A DNA stretch of 64,000 nucleotides from positions 1 through 64,000 of the forward strand of contig CAMXQE010000018.1 in assembly GCA_947246015.1 (NCBI GenBank), read 5' to 3'. Made by a program: the position numbers and the translations under genes. Positions 8,536 to 18,102 of this stretch are shown here, in pieces. The stretch comes from an uncultured Lachnospiraceae bacterium (GTDB taxonomy: Bacteria; Bacillota; Clostridia; Lachnospirales; Lachnospiraceae). Every line of letters begins with the position of its first letter. Within the stretch, counting starts at the first letter, position 1. Below the pieces are notes generated by a model. The model did no database searches, was not told the origin of the DNA, and saw nothing but the letters and a program-made list of their open reading frames with translations.

Positions 8536-10845
8536 ATGTTACAGCAAACAAATATGCAGCGCGATGTTTTGGTTTTGAATCTGGAGCAGCAGCTGGATGA
8601 ACTGGCTTCAGAGATGTTTGGGAAGAAAGTGGAGGACCTGGGAGACCATGAAGTGTATTTCGTGGTATTGGAACTGACAAAGAGACTGATGAATGTTTCC
8701 AAGCCGATTTCCGGAGAAAAGAAGATATATTATATTTCCGCAGAGTTCTTAATCGGGAAACTGCTTTCCAATAACCTGATTAATCTGGGGGTATATGATA
8801 AGGTTGCATCCATCCTTCAGGCTAAGGGGAAGAGTCTTGCAAAGATTGAAGAAGCAGAGCCGGAACCTTCTTTGGGAAACGGCGGCCTGGGAAGACTGGC
8901 AGCCTGCTTTTTGGACTCCATTGCAACTCTGGGACTGCCGGGCGAAGGTATCGGCCTGAATTATCACTACGGTCTCTTTAAGCAGGTATTTAAGGATAAA
9001 CTCCAGACAGCGGAGAAGAACGACTGGATTGAGGAGCGTTCCTGGCTGACGAAAACAGATGTGACGTTTGATGTATATTTCGGAAAGAAGAAAGTAACTT
9101 CCAGACTGTATGATATTGATGTGGTAGGTTATGACAACGGTATCAATAAACTCCGTCTGTTCGATATCGAATCTTTGGATGAGAGCATTGTAAAGAAGGG
9201 TATTGATTTTGACAAAGAGGCAATCGAGAAGAACCTGACCTTGTTCTTATATCCGGATGATTCCGATGAAGCAGGCAATCTGCTGCGCATCTATCAGCAG
9301 TATTTCATGGTAAGCAATGCAGCGCAGCTTATTTTGCAGGAGATGAGGGAAAATAAATATGACCTCCGTACGATGTATGACCATGCGGTTATCCAGATTA
9401 ATGATACGCACCCGACAATGGTGATTCCTGAATTAATCCGTATCCTTGTGGATGAAAAGGCATTTACCATGGATGAGGCAATCGAGGTGGTAAGCAAAAC
9501 GTGCGCATATACCAATCATACGATTCTGGCCGAGGCTTTGGAAAAGTGGCCGTTAAAATATCTGGAGAAGGTGGTTCCCCAGCTGGTTCCGATTATCAAA
9601 GAGCTGGATAAGAGAATTAAGGCAAAATATGACGACCCGGAGGTACAGATTATTGACGAGGACGACAGGGTGCATATGGCGCATATCGATATCCATTATG
9701 GTTTTTCCGTAAACGGCGTTGCGGCAATCCATACGGAAATACTGAAGGATACAGAACTTCATGCATTTTATAAACTTTATCCGGAAAAATTCAATAATAA
9801 GACAAACGGAATCACGTTCCGCAGATGGCTGTTATCATGCAATCATGAACTGGCGGATTTCCTGACCGAAACCATCGGCGACAGTTTTAAGAAGGATGCG
9901 GACAGACTGGAAAAACTGCTGGAGTCTGCTGACAATCAGCAGGTATTGGACCGGCTGGCAGAGATTAAGATGAACAGGAAAAAGGATTTGGCTGCTTATG
10001 TAAAGGAAGCGGAAGGAGTCGTACTGAATCCGGAGTCCATTTTCGATATTCAGGTAAAGAGGCTGCATGAATATAAACGTCAGCAGATGAATGCCCTTTA
10101 TATCATCCACAAGTATCTGGAAATTAAAGGAGGCAAAAAGCCGTCCACGCCGCTGACTTTCATCTTCGGTGCAAAAGCGGCTCCGGCTTATGTGATTGCG
10201 CAGGATATCATCCATTTGCTGCTCGTGCTGCAGGAGATAATCAACAATGACCCGGAAGTGAGTCCTTATATGACGCTTCTTATGGTTGAGAATTACAATG
10301 TAAGCTATGCAGAGAAGCTGATACCGGCATGTGATATTTCCGAGCAGATTTCTCTTGCCTCCAAAGAAGCTTCCGGTACCGGCAATATGAAATTCATGCT
10401 GAACGGCGCAGTAACCCTCGGTACTTCGGACGGGGCGAATGTGGAAATCCATGAGTTGGTTGGAGATGACAATATCTATATTTTCGGTGAAAAATCCGAG
10501 GCTGTCATCAAGCATTATGAGGAAGCGGATTACGTTTCCAAGGACTATTACGAAAAGAACCCTGTCATAAAAGAAGCCGTAGACTTTATTGTCAGCAAGC
10601 AGATGCTGAAAGCCGGCCATAAGGAGAATCTGGAAAGACTGTATAAAGAGCTTCTGAACAAAGACTGGTTCATGACGCTGCTGGATTTAGAGGACTATAT
10701 TGAAACAAAAGACAGGATGTTCAAGGATTACGAAGACCGTCAGAAGTGGAAGAAGATGATGCTGGTAAACATTGCAAAAGCAGGTTTCTTCTCTTCGGAC
10801 AGGACAATCGAAGAGTATAACAGAGACATTTGGAAGTTGAAATAA
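8536..10845 (+). CDS. glgP: Glycogen/maltodextrin phosphorylase
   Basis: 769 residues, slightly shorter than the usual 800-840. Cleaves alpha-1,4-glucan with phosphate to give glucose-1-phosphate, in the cytoplasm. Seen: the [16 protein letters not shown] signature near residue 116, and the PLP site [14 protein letters not shown] with Lys619 as the expected Schiff-base residue, followed by [15 protein letters not shown] precedes the ATG. It follows a LacI-type regulator and an operator-like palindrome. No other glg genes are in view, so it may be a stand-alone carbon-storage enzyme. Confidence 0.95.
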   Translation: MLQQTNMQRDVLVLNLEQQLDELASEMFGKKVEDLGDHEVYFVVLELTKRLMNVSKPISGEKKIYYISAEFLIGKLLSNNLINLGVYDKVASILQAKGKSLAKIEEAEPEPSLGNGGLGRLAACFLDSIATLGLPGEGIGLNYHYGLFKQVFKDKLQTAEKNDWIEERSWLTKTDVTFDVYFGKKKVTSRLYDIDVVGYDNGINKLRLFDIESLDESIVKKGIDFDKEAIEKNLTLFLYPDDSDEAGNLLRIYQQYFMVSNAAQLILQEMRENKYDLRTMYDHAVIQINDTHPTMVIPELIRILVDEKAFTMDEAIEVVSKTCAYTNHTILAEALEKWPLKYLEKVVPQLVPIIKELDKRIKAKYDDPEVQIIDEDDRVHMAHIDIHYGFSVNGVAAIHTEILKDTELHAFYKLYPEKFNNKTNGITFRRWLLSCNHELADFLTETIGDSFKKDADRLEKLLESADNQQVLDRLAEIKMNRKKDLAAYVKEAEGVVLNPESIFDIQVKRLHEYKRQQMNALYIIHKYLEIKGGKKPSTPLTFIFGAKAAPAYVIAQDIIHLLLVLQEIINNDPEVSPYMTLLMVENYNVSYAEKLIPACDISEQISLASKEASGTGNMKFMLNGAVTLGTSDGANVEIHELVGDDNIYIFGEKSEAVIKHYEEADYVSKDYYEKNPVIKEAVDFIVSKQMLKAGHKENLERLYKELLNKDWFMTLLDLEDYIETKDRMFKDYEDRQKWKKMMLVNIAKAGFFSSDRTIEEYNRDIWKLK

Positions 10846-10858
10846 AGACACTGGTAAG

Positions 10859-10895
10859 ACCCCGGAGTGTGCGGCGTATGCGGCGGCTCCGGGGT
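10859..10895 (+). terminator. Stem-loop after glgP
   Basis: ACCCCGGAG (10859-10867) pairs perfectly with CTCCGGGGT (10887-10895) 14 bases after the stop codon. The following tract, TGTTGATTTG, is only moderately T-rich. Confidence 0.6.
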
Positions 10896-10906
10896 TGTTG
10901 ATTTGT

Positions 10907-10933
10907 AACAGTTCAGCCTTCGGCTTCACTGTT
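10907..10933. repeat. Intergenic palindrome (AACAGT-AGCC / GGCT-ACTGTT)
   Basis: Two stacked perfect stems, AACAGT/ACTGTT and AGCC/GGCT, with a three-base TTC loop. A diverged copy lies at 34037-34069 after hemW. Both sit just downstream of a gene, suggesting a small dispersed palindromic repeat. Confidence 0.6.
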
Positions 10934-11069
10934 GCGTTGATTTCCGGTTTCGGCATATTTACATCTTGCACTTATCCGTTATAAGGTTCATAATAAATAA
11001 TACAGTTTTCTTTCGGGAGGCATTCCTGTCGGGAAGTTCCGTTTCGATATTCTCCGAAAAATTACGGAT

Positions 11070-11123
11070 GATGCAGATTTGATGCAATTATGATGCGATT
11101 TTGATGCATGTGTCCGGTACAAT
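11070..11123 (+). promoter_or_regulatory. 11-bp-phased direct repeats with -10 element
   Basis: GATGC occurs at 11070, 11081, 11092 and 11103, exactly 11 bp apart with AT-rich spacers, followed by TACAAT at 11118-11123. No -35 hexamer is recognisable. An 11-bp direct-repeat period over a missing -35 is the classic arrangement for OmpR/PhoB-type activators. It probably controls the acyltransferase gene starting at 11234. Confidence 0.6.
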
Positions 11124-11233
11124 AAAAGTACGGTATGATTTCCGCAGAAAGCGGGATTGGAAATGCCGTGTGCAGGAAGAGAAAAATAGTGTACATGGGG
11201 AAGAAGGATAGAAATACATAAGAATAGGATTGG

Positions 11234-12604
11234 ATGAAGATGACAGCTTTTACGGGAATGGAGTTTTTGTTTCGTTTTTTGCCGGCGTTTCTCGCCGTTT
11301 ATTATATTACGCCTAAAAAATACAGAAATGTGACACTTTTGGGCGGGAGTATCCTGTTTTATGCAGTAGGGGAGCCGTATTTCGTGTTGCTGCTGGCAGC
11401 GGCAGTCTGGCTGAATTATGTATTGGCATCGAAAGTGGAACGCCACAGGAATTATCATAAAGAAAAGAAAAAAGGTACGGTCTGGCTGGTCATTGCGCTG
11501 GTGATGGATGCGGGGCTGCTGGCAGCGTTTAAGATATCGGGGGCTTTTCTGGGAACCGGCATTCTGCCTTTGGGACTGAGCTTTTATTTGTTTAAGATGA
11601 TTTCTTTCCAGATTGATATTTACAGGGGAGAAATCGGGGAGATGCCCACTTTTCAGCGGACAGCAGTTTATTTCACTATGTTTCCCCAGTTGGTATCGGG
11701 ACCGATTATGCGGTACAACGAAGGGGTTATGGCAACGAATGAGAGGGAGTATTCATGGGAAAAAGTTGAAGAAGGACTTTGGTATTTTATTGTCGGCCTG
11801 GGGACGAAAGTATTGCTGGCAGACCGTCTGGCGATTCTGTGGAAGGATATCAGTGTGATAGGGTATGAGAGTATTTCCACACCGCTGGCATGGCTGGGGG
11901 CGGCAGGATATTCCATGGAACTGTATTTCGACTTTTGGGGATATTCTCTTATGGCATCAGGAATCTGTGTGATGCTGGGGATGCCCTTTATTCACAATTT
12001 TAACCATCCTTACGCGTCTAAAAGCATCGGGGAATTCTGGAGACGGTGGCATATCACATTAGGGAGTTTTTTCAGGGACTACATCTATATCCCTCTTGGC
12101 GGCAGCCGGGTAGGGGACAGCAGGACGGTGCGGAATCTGCTGGTGGTATGGCTGCTTACGGGATTGTGGCATGGCGGCAGCCTGAATTTTGTCCTTTGGG
12201 GTATGGTGCTGTTTGTACTGATTGTAATCGAAAAGATGTGGCTGTGGAGAATCTTCCGTAAAGTCCCTCTTTTGGGGAGATGTTATGTGCTGCTGCTTAT
12301 TCCGGTTACGTGGGTATTCTTTGCCATTACCGATTTGGAACAGCTGAGCATTTATCTGGGCAGGATGTTTCCGTTTGCAGGGAGCGGCATTGCGGTGAAT
12401 CCGAGCGATGTAGTGAAGAATCTGCGGATGTACTGGCCCTATCTGTTATGCGGTGCGGTATGGTGCGTGCCGGTCGTATACCGGTTTTTTGAAAAGCATC
12501 GGAAGAATCCGGTATCGGTTGTATTGACTGTTTTGATTTTCTGGATGTCGGTTTACTGTCTGGTGAGCATGGGTAACAATCCGTTCGCGTATTTGAAGTT
12601 TTGA
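11234..12604 (+). CDS. MBOAT-family O-acyltransferase (AlgI/DltB-like)
   Basis: 456 residues, polytopic membrane protein with about ten hydrophobic segments. The AlgI signature is clear: G-E-F-W-R-R-W-H-I-T-L-G with His273, R-D-Y-I-Y-I-P-L-G-G-S-R, and the catalytic-type His313 in T-G-L-W-H-G-G-S. Such enzymes pass acetyl groups across the membrane to extracellular polysaccharide or cell-wall glycans. The SGNH protein encoded 160 bp downstream is the expected partner, as in AlgI/AlgJ- or PatA/PatB-like pairs. Transcription likely starts at the phased-repeat promoter ending at 11123. Confidence 0.92.
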   Translation: MKMTAFTGMEFLFRFLPAFLAVYYITPKKYRNVTLLGGSILFYAVGEPYFVLLLAAAVWLNYVLASKVERHRNYHKEKKKGTVWLVIALVMDAGLLAAFKISGAFLGTGILPLGLSFYLFKMISFQIDIYRGEIGEMPTFQRTAVYFTMFPQLVSGPIMRYNEGVMATNEREYSWEKVEEGLWYFIVGLGTKVLLADRLAILWKDISVIGYESISTPLAWLGAAGYSMELYFDFWGYSLMASGICVMLGMPFIHNFNHPYASKSIGEFWRRWHITLGSFFRDYIYIPLGGSRVGDSRTVRNLLVVWLLTGLWHGGSLNFVLWGMVLFVLIVIEKMWLWRIFRKVPLLGRCYVLLLIPVTWVFFAITDLEQLSIYLGRMFPFAGSGIAVNPSDVVKNLRMYWPYLLCGAVWCVPVVYRFFEKHRKNPVSVVLTVLIFWMSVYCLVSMGNNPFAYLKF

Positions 12605-12615
12605 TAAAAGTTCTG

Positions 12616-12744
12616 ATAAAAGAGGACGGACGGGCGGAATCTTCCAAATGGAGGGTTCGGATAAAAGGGGATAGGCGGAAAAGCAGAAACAGAGGGCTGC
12701 GGCATAAAAAGAGGATGGACGGAGAAGCAGAAGGCTGCGGCATA
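12616..12744 (+). repeat. Imperfect direct repeats between MBOAT and SGNH genes
   Basis: ATAAAAGAGGACGGACGG at 12616 recurs as ATAAAAAGAGGATGGACGG at 12704, and AAGCAGAA...GGCTGCGGCATA occurs at 12681-12706 and 12725-12744. The 160-bp gap holds no gene; it looks like decayed tandem sequence. Confidence 0.5.
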
Positions 12745-12770
12745 TTTTTGGACAGGATGTAGGTGTGATT

Positions 12771-13805
12771 ATGGAATGGATAAAGAAATGTCCGGTTTTT
12801 TTCTTATTGATGGTAAGCGGGGTGCTTTTTTCAATAGTAGGAATCATCGGGAGTTTTTCAATGTATAGAGGATATGAGCTTCAGCTGCTGAAACAGCCGT
12901 TTCTGGTACTGATGATGGAAGGGATTGATAAGGGTGTAATGCCGTGGGAAGCGTGCGGCATTCAGATACCTGCCGGAAACAGTGCGAGCGAGACTGCTGC
13001 AGAGGCGTATAGCTCCGGTCAGAGCATAGAGGAGCTGGCTGAGACGGGGGTATATGGGGAAGAGACGGATGGAACCCTGCTGGCAGCGGCGGATGAAACA
13101 GCCGGAATAAAAGCAGCGGATGAGAATGTGCAGGAGGATGTGCAGACGGAGCCGTTTCCGGATGCAGCGGACGGGCCGGAGGAACCGGTTGCTTACGAAT
13201 TTCAGGAAGTGACGGAAGATTACTTTAATGATGCAGTGTTTATCGGCGATTCCAGAACGGTGGGATTGTTCGAGTATGGAGGCCTGGAGGAACGGGCGGA
13301 TTTCTTTGCAAAGATTTCCCTTACGATTTATGATGTATTCACTGAGCCGGTGGCAAAGGATGAGGAGACAGGAGAGAAAATAACAGTAGAGGAGGCGCTT
13401 TCAAAAAAGCAGTACGGCAAGGTGTATCTAATGCTGGGAATCAATGAGCTGGGGACGGGGAATACCGAATATTTTATGAAGAGTTATACGGCGGCGGTGG
13501 AAAAAATACGGGAGCTTCAGCCGGATGCAATCATTTTTGTGGAAGGGATTATGAGGGTGACGGGAGAGAAGAATGAGAACGACCCGATTTTCAACAACAC
13601 CAATATCAATGAAAAAAATGATGCGATTGCTACGCTGGCGGATAACAGGGATGTTTTTTATATTGATGTGAATGAGGTGGTATGTGACGAAAACGGGGAT
13701 TTGATTGGCGAGTATACGATTGATGAGATTCATCTGAAGGCAAAATATTATGAAATCTGGAAAGATTTCCTGCTGAAGCATGGGATTGTAAAAGAAGGGA
13801 AGTGA
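12771..13805 (+). CDS. SGNH/GDSL-family hydrolase, membrane-anchored
   Basis: 344 residues from the ATG at 12771 (a GTG at 12765 is possible). One N-terminal transmembrane segment (about residues 9-30) is followed by an acidic, low-complexity spacer to about residue 140. The SGNH domain shows block I F-I-G-D-S-R-T-V-G with nucleophile Ser161, the G-I-N-E-L-G block and the terminal D-E-I-H pair (Asp318, His321). It likely transfers or removes acyl groups outside the membrane, working with the MBOAT protein upstream. The substrate glycan is unknown. Confidence 0.88.
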   Translation: MEWIKKCPVFFLLMVSGVLFSIVGIIGSFSMYRGYELQLLKQPFLVLMMEGIDKGVMPWEACGIQIPAGNSASETAAEAYSSGQSIEELAETGVYGEETDGTLLAAADETAGIKAADENVQEDVQTEPFPDAADGPEEPVAYEFQEVTEDYFNDAVFIGDSRTVGLFEYGGLEERADFFAKISLTIYDVFTEPVAKDEETGEKITVEEALSKKQYGKVYLMLGINELGTGNTEYFMKSYTAAVEKIRELQPDAIIFVEGIMRVTGEKNENDPIFNNTNINEKNDAIATLADNRDVFYIDVNEVVCDENGDLIGEYTIDEIHLKAKYYEIWKDFLLKHGIVKEGK

Positions 13806-13918
13806 TGAATAATTTTCCGTATTTTCAGGATAATACTATATTATGTGCGGCATTGCGGATTCGGATGTGAAACCGGAGAATGCAGGATTCAGGACCAGAA
13901 AGGAGCAGATGGTATAGT

Positions 13919-14956
13919 ATGAGTCAGGAAACGGGTGGAACATATACATTGGGGAAACAGAGCGTGGAAATAAAAAATCCTGTTTATATCAGGGAAAGTG
14001 CCAGCGTAGTGGGAACGAAGGAAGGACAGGGACCGCTGGCGGAATTGTTTGATATGGTGGGACAGGATGATATGTTCGGATGCGGTTCGTGGGAGGAGGC
14101 GGAAAGCAGCTTACAGAAAGATGCGGTATACCTTGCGTTGGGAAAGGCAGGATTGAAGAAAGAAGAAATCCGCTATCTTTTTGCCGGGGACTTGCTGGGA
14201 CAGTCCATTGCCAGCAGCTTCGGGCTGGCGGGTTACGGGATACCGCTGGCCGGCCTTTACGGGGCATGTTCTACCTGCGGATTATCCTTAAGTTTGGGGG
14301 CGATGGCAGTGAATGCCGGTTATGCGGAACATGTGGTATGCGTGACTTCCAGTCATTTTGCCAGTGCGGAGAAGGAGTTTCGTTTTCCTTTGGGATACGG
14401 CAGCCAACGGCCGCTTTCCGCCTCCTGGACAGTGACCGGAAGCGGGGCTTTTGTCCTGAGCAGCGGTCAGGGAAAGAAAGCGCGGGCACGGATTACGGGG
14501 CTGACGACCGGAAAAATCATGGATTACGGGCTGAAGGATTCGATGAATATGGGGGCCTGCATGGCTCCGGCAGCCTGCGATACGATTTATCAGAACTTAA
14601 AAGATTTTGGAAGGCAGCCATCGGATTATGATAAAATCATAACAGGGGATTTAGGGACGGTGGGGCAGCACGCCCTGATTGACCTTTTAAATGAAAAAGG
14701 AGTCGATATTGCCGGACAGCATATGGACTGCGGAATCGAAATTTATGATGCAAAGAAACAGGATACCCATGCAGGAGGGAGCGGCTGCGGCTGCAGCGCA
14801 GTGACATTGTCCGCCTATGTCCTTAAGAAGATAGAAGAGGGAGTATGGAAGCGGGTGCTTTTCGTTCCCACCGGGGCGCTTTTAAGCAAAACCAGTTTCA
14901 ATGAAGGGCAGACGGTACCGGGGATTGCGCACGGGGTTGTAATAGAGGGTGTGTAA
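13919..14956 (+). CDS. spoVAD: Stage V sporulation protein AD (thiolase-fold)
   Basis: 345 residues from the ATG at 13919, with AAAGGAG upstream; an in-frame ATG at 13880 would add an atypical 13 residues. SpoVAD belongs to the SpoVA channel complex that takes dipicolinic acid into the forespore and releases it at germination. Recognisable family stretches are F-A-G-D-L-L-G-Q, Y-G-A-C-S-T-C-G-L-S-L and C-G-C-S-A-V-T-L-S near the end. The usual neighbours spoVAC and spoVAE are absent here. Just upstream, TGAATA (13806) and ATACTA (13833) resemble sigma-G elements, but the 20-base spacing is too long to be confident. Confidence 0.93.
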   Translation: MSQETGGTYTLGKQSVEIKNPVYIRESASVVGTKEGQGPLAELFDMVGQDDMFGCGSWEEAESSLQKDAVYLALGKAGLKKEEIRYLFAGDLLGQSIASSFGLAGYGIPLAGLYGACSTCGLSLSLGAMAVNAGYAEHVVCVTSSHFASAEKEFRFPLGYGSQRPLSASWTVTGSGAFVLSSGQGKKARARITGLTTGKIMDYGLKDSMNMGACMAPAACDTIYQNLKDFGRQPSDYDKIITGDLGTVGQHALIDLLNEKGVDIAGQHMDCGIEIYDAKKQDTHAGGSGCGCSAVTLSAYVLKKIEEGVWKRVLFVPTGALLSKTSFNEGQTVPGIAHGVVIEGV

Positions 14957-14967
14957 ATCTGTGAGTC

Positions 14968-15010
14968 AAAAGCATAAGACCCGTAAAAACCAACGGGTTT
15001 TATGCTTTTT
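14968..15010 (+). terminator. Intrinsic terminator after spoVAD
   Basis: Seventeen-base arms 14968-14984 and 14993-15009 pair with one G-T wobble around an eight-base loop. The right arm ends in T5, and an A-run starts the left arm, so it could work in both directions. Confidence 0.88.
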
Positions 15011-15105
15011 GTGTGCCCGACGGTGTGCTCCGGAGCCAGAGCACAGCCGTTGGGGAGGCGGGGATTGAAAATTGACGTTCCTGAGCGGTTGTTGTTGAAT
15101 AAGGC

Positions 15106-15134
15106 TTGAAGTCAGCAGCTTTCGCTGTTATAAT
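15106..15134 (+). promoter_or_regulatory. Vegetative promoter for the MATE gene
   Basis: TTGAAG (15106-15111), 17-base spacer, TATAAT (15129-15134). The spacer holds a small dyad CAGC...GCTG. Confidence 0.75.
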
Positions 15135-15166
15135 AGGCACGAAAGAAACGGAAGGGAAAGACAGCT

Positions 15167-16504
15167 ATGAAGCAGGAAGAAAAACATCTTTTTAGTAATA
15201 AGGATTTATGCAGGCTATTAATCCCTTTGATGGTGGAGCAGCTGCTTGCCTCGCTGATGGGTACGATTGATACGATGATGGTAAGCAACATCGGTTCCGC
15301 CGCCATATCCGCAGTATCCCTGGTGGATTCCATCAACATTCTGGTGATACAGGCTTTTTCCGCGCTTGCGGCAGGCGGTACGATACTTTGTTCCCGGTAT
15401 ATCGGGCATAAAGATGAGAAGGAAGCAAAACGGGCTGCCGAACAGGTAATCTTTGTAGTGGCGGTGGTGGCGGCAGCGGTTACTGTACTGTGTCTGTTAT
15501 TCCGTATTCCTTTGTTAAGGCTGGTGTTTGGGAGTGTGGAGCCGGCGATTATGGAAGCATCGGAAACATACTTCTTTTATACGGCGATTTCTTTTCCGTT
15601 TATTGCGCTGTATGGAGCAGGAGCTTCCATATTGCGTGCGCAGACGGATACGAAACGGCCTATGGTGATATCGGTAATATCCAATTTCCTCAATGTCGGA
15701 GGGAATGCTTTTCTGATATGGGGGCTGCATATGGGAGTGGCAGGTGCGGCGGTATCGACGCTCATATCCCGTATTTTCTGTGCTTTTGCGGTATTTATCG
15801 TGTTAAGGAAACCGGGGCAGATGATTGTCATAAGGAATTATCTGCGGATACGTCCCGATTGGGGGCTGATACGCAAAGTGCTGGGAATCGGTATTCCTTC
15901 CGGAATCGAGAACAGTATGTTCCAGTTCGGTAAGCTGGCAATACAGTCTACGGTATCCACACTTGGTACGGCGGCAATTGCGGCACAGGCGATGACGAAT
16001 ATTCTGGAGGGGCTGAACGGAGTTGCGGCAATGGGCGTGGGCATCGGCCTTATGACAGTGGTCGGACAGTGCATCGGTGCAAACAGAGAGGATGAAGCGG
16101 TTTATTACATAAAAAAGCTCTCTGTCGTGGCGGAAGTGGTACTGACAGTCAGCTGTCTTATGGTATTTGCGCTGACAAAACCGGTTACCATATTGGGCGG
16201 GATGGAAGCAGAAAGCGCGGCTATGTGTTTCCGTATGGTAACGGCGATTACGATTGTGAAACCTCTGGCATGGACGATGTCCTTCATTCCCGCGTATGGG
16301 ATGAGGGCAGCGGGCGATGTGCGCTTTTCCATGATTACTTCCTGCGTGAGCATGTGGCTGTGCCGTGTGACATTGTGTGTATTCTTATGCCGCAGGATGG
16401 GATTCGGGCCGATGGGAGTGTGGATTGGAATGTTTGCGGACTGGACGGTAAGGGGAATGACTTTTGCGGTGCGTTTTAAGAGCAGGCGCTGGTTATCGGC
16501 TTAA
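15167..16504 (+). CDS. MATE-family multidrug/cation antiporter
   Basis: 445 residues with about twelve membrane helices in two homologous halves, typical of the MATE family. The N-terminal half opens P-L-M-V-E-Q-L-L-A-S-L-M-G-T-I-D-T-M-M-V-S, the NorM/DinF-like pattern; the second half starts near residue 240 with I-G-I-P-S-G-I-E-N. Exports cationic drugs or metabolites in exchange for Na+ or H+. It has its own promoter and AGGGAAAG as ribosome site. The chemoreceptor gene starts 28 bp downstream, but no functional link is evident. Confidence 0.92.
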   Translation: MKQEEKHLFSNKDLCRLLIPLMVEQLLASLMGTIDTMMVSNIGSAAISAVSLVDSINILVIQAFSALAAGGTILCSRYIGHKDEKEAKRAAEQVIFVVAVVAAAVTVLCLLFRIPLLRLVFGSVEPAIMEASETYFFYTAISFPFIALYGAGASILRAQTDTKRPMVISVISNFLNVGGNAFLIWGLHMGVAGAAVSTLISRIFCAFAVFIVLRKPGQMIVIRNYLRIRPDWGLIRKVLGIGIPSGIENSMFQFGKLAIQSTVSTLGTAAIAAQAMTNILEGLNGVAAMGVGIGLMTVVGQCIGANREDEAVYYIKKLSVVAEVVLTVSCLMVFALTKPVTILGGMEAESAAMCFRMVTAITIVKPLAWTMSFIPAYGMRAAGDVRFSMITSCVSMWLCRVTLCVFLCRRMGFGPMGVWIGMFADWTVRGMTFAVRFKSRRWLSA

Positions 16505-16532
16505 AGCAAAGTTTACAGATTAATGGAGATGG

Positions 16533-18035
16533 ATGAAAATGAAAGATTCGAAGATGGATTTAACAGATAAAAGCATGGCGGAACAGAGCAGGAATATTAC
16601 TGCAATCGTGGGAATCTGTATTATGAACGGTATTCTGACGGCTGCTTATCTGGTGGAGCTGATTAAGGGGACGCGTACCCCCGGTTCTTATGCAATCGTG
16701 GCATTTTGGTGCATTTTTCCAAGTGTGGCATCGGTATTGGCCTACCTGAAGCGGAGGGATACGGAGTGGGTACGGTATATTGCCACATTGGGCTTTGCCG
16801 TTTTGTATACATATATCCGTTTTACGACCACGACTAATCTGGCATTCTGTTATGTAATTGTCATTTATGTCATATTGGCTGTATATGTGGACCGGTATCT
16901 GTCCATTATGCTGGGGAGTTTCGCAGTACTGGTCAATGTGGCGCTTGTGATATACCGTTTTGTGACAGTGGGACTGACACCGCAGGAAATTACGGAGACG
17001 GAGATTATTATCGCCTGCCTTGTCCTGTCCAGTGTATTTACGCTGATGGCTATATCCAGGATTTCTAAAATTAATGGCGCGAATATCGAGGCGGCGGAGA
17101 GGGAAAAGAAACAGTCCGAGCAGCTGCTGGGTACGATATGGAAAGCAGCGGATTCCATGGCGGCAGGAGTGGAAAAAGCCACAGGGGAGACAGAACAGCT
17201 GAAGAGTTCCATTGAAATGTCGAAACGGGCAATGGAGGAACTGACAGGGGGCGCCAATGATGCGGTTTCCGCTATTATGGTACAGCAGAAAAATACGGAT
17301 GAAATCAGCAGACGGATACAGGAAGTGGGAGAAATGACCGCTTCTATTATGGACAGCGTAGGCAGGGCGGAGGACAGTCTTGGCGGCGGTCAGCAGGCGA
17401 TGGACCTTCTGCTTCATCAGGTCGGTGTTTCTGAGTCGGCGGGCAGAATAGTTGCAGGGGAAATGGAAGAACTGCAGAAGTATGCGGATAAGATGCAGGG
17501 CATTATGGAACTAATCAGCAGTGTGGCGTCCCAGACGAGTCTGTTGGCGCTGAATGCCAGTATCGAGGCAGCGCGGGCCGGAGAGGCCGGAAGGGGATTT
17601 GCAGTAGTTGCTGCGGAAATATCGAATCTGGCAGGACAGACCAGCAGCGCTACCGGCGATATAAAGCCTGTGATTGAGAATATGACCAGGTCCCTGAATA
17701 AAGTAGCGGAGTCCGTCAACGGGCTGCTGCAGAGTAATGAGCTGCAGAGCGGCTATGTCAGTGATACGGCGGATTGTTTTAAGCAGATACATGGCAGTAC
17801 GCAGAGTATTTTCGGTCAGATGGACCGGCTGAAAGGCACGGTAGACGGTGTGGAGGATGCCAACCGGATTATCATACAGAGTGTGGAGAATGTATCGGCA
17901 GTGATGGAAGAGGTAACGGCCGGAGCAAATGAAACATTAGAGGGCAGTAACAGGAATCTGGATGGCGTGCAGGAGATTGTGGAGATTATGGAGACGCTGA
18001 ATGAAAGCGCGGAGGAACTGCATAATTCGCATTAA
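16533..18035 (+). CDS. Methyl-accepting chemotaxis protein with multi-helix membrane sensor
   Basis: 500 residues; ATG codons at 16533 and 16539 are both possible. Residues about 20-185 form five or six hydrophobic helices with little extracellular loop, replacing the usual dCache/four-helix sensor. There is no obvious HAMP. The cytoplasmic signalling domain follows (about 205-495), with the hairpin tip [20 protein letters not shown] at about residue 336 that binds CheA/CheW. A membrane-buried input suggests sensing of a hydrophobic or energy-state signal (inference). Confidence 0.9.
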   Translation: MKMKDSKMDLTDKSMAEQSRNITAIVGICIMNGILTAAYLVELIKGTRTPGSYAIVAFWCIFPSVASVLAYLKRRDTEWVRYIATLGFAVLYTYIRFTTTTNLAFCYVIVIYVILAVYVDRYLSIMLGSFAVLVNVALVIYRFVTVGLTPQEITETEIIIACLVLSSVFTLMAISRISKINGANIEAAEREKKQSEQLLGTIWKAADSMAAGVEKATGETEQLKSSIEMSKRAMEELTGGANDAVSAIMVQQKNTDEISRRIQEVGEMTASIMDSVGRAEDSLGGGQQAMDLLLHQVGVSESAGRIVAGEMEELQKYADKMQGIMELISSVASQTSLLALNASIEAARAGEAGRGFAVVAAEISNLAGQTSSATGDIKPVIENMTRSLNKVAESVNGLLQSNELQSGYVSDTADCFKQIHGSTQSIFGQMDRLKGTVDGVEDANRIIIQSVENVSAVMEEVTAGANETLEGSNRNLDGVQEIVEIMETLNESAEELHNSH

Positions 18036-18102
18036 TTCCGGGAAATTTCAAGATTTGAGAGATGGCATGAATGGGAATGAAAACAGGCGGTGAAAAATGT
18101 GG

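Noticed and set aside
10988..11458. Minus-strand open frame of 156 codons
   Set aside because: Antisense to the MBOAT gene and its promoter region; H/C/R-rich composition and no ribosome site or family match.
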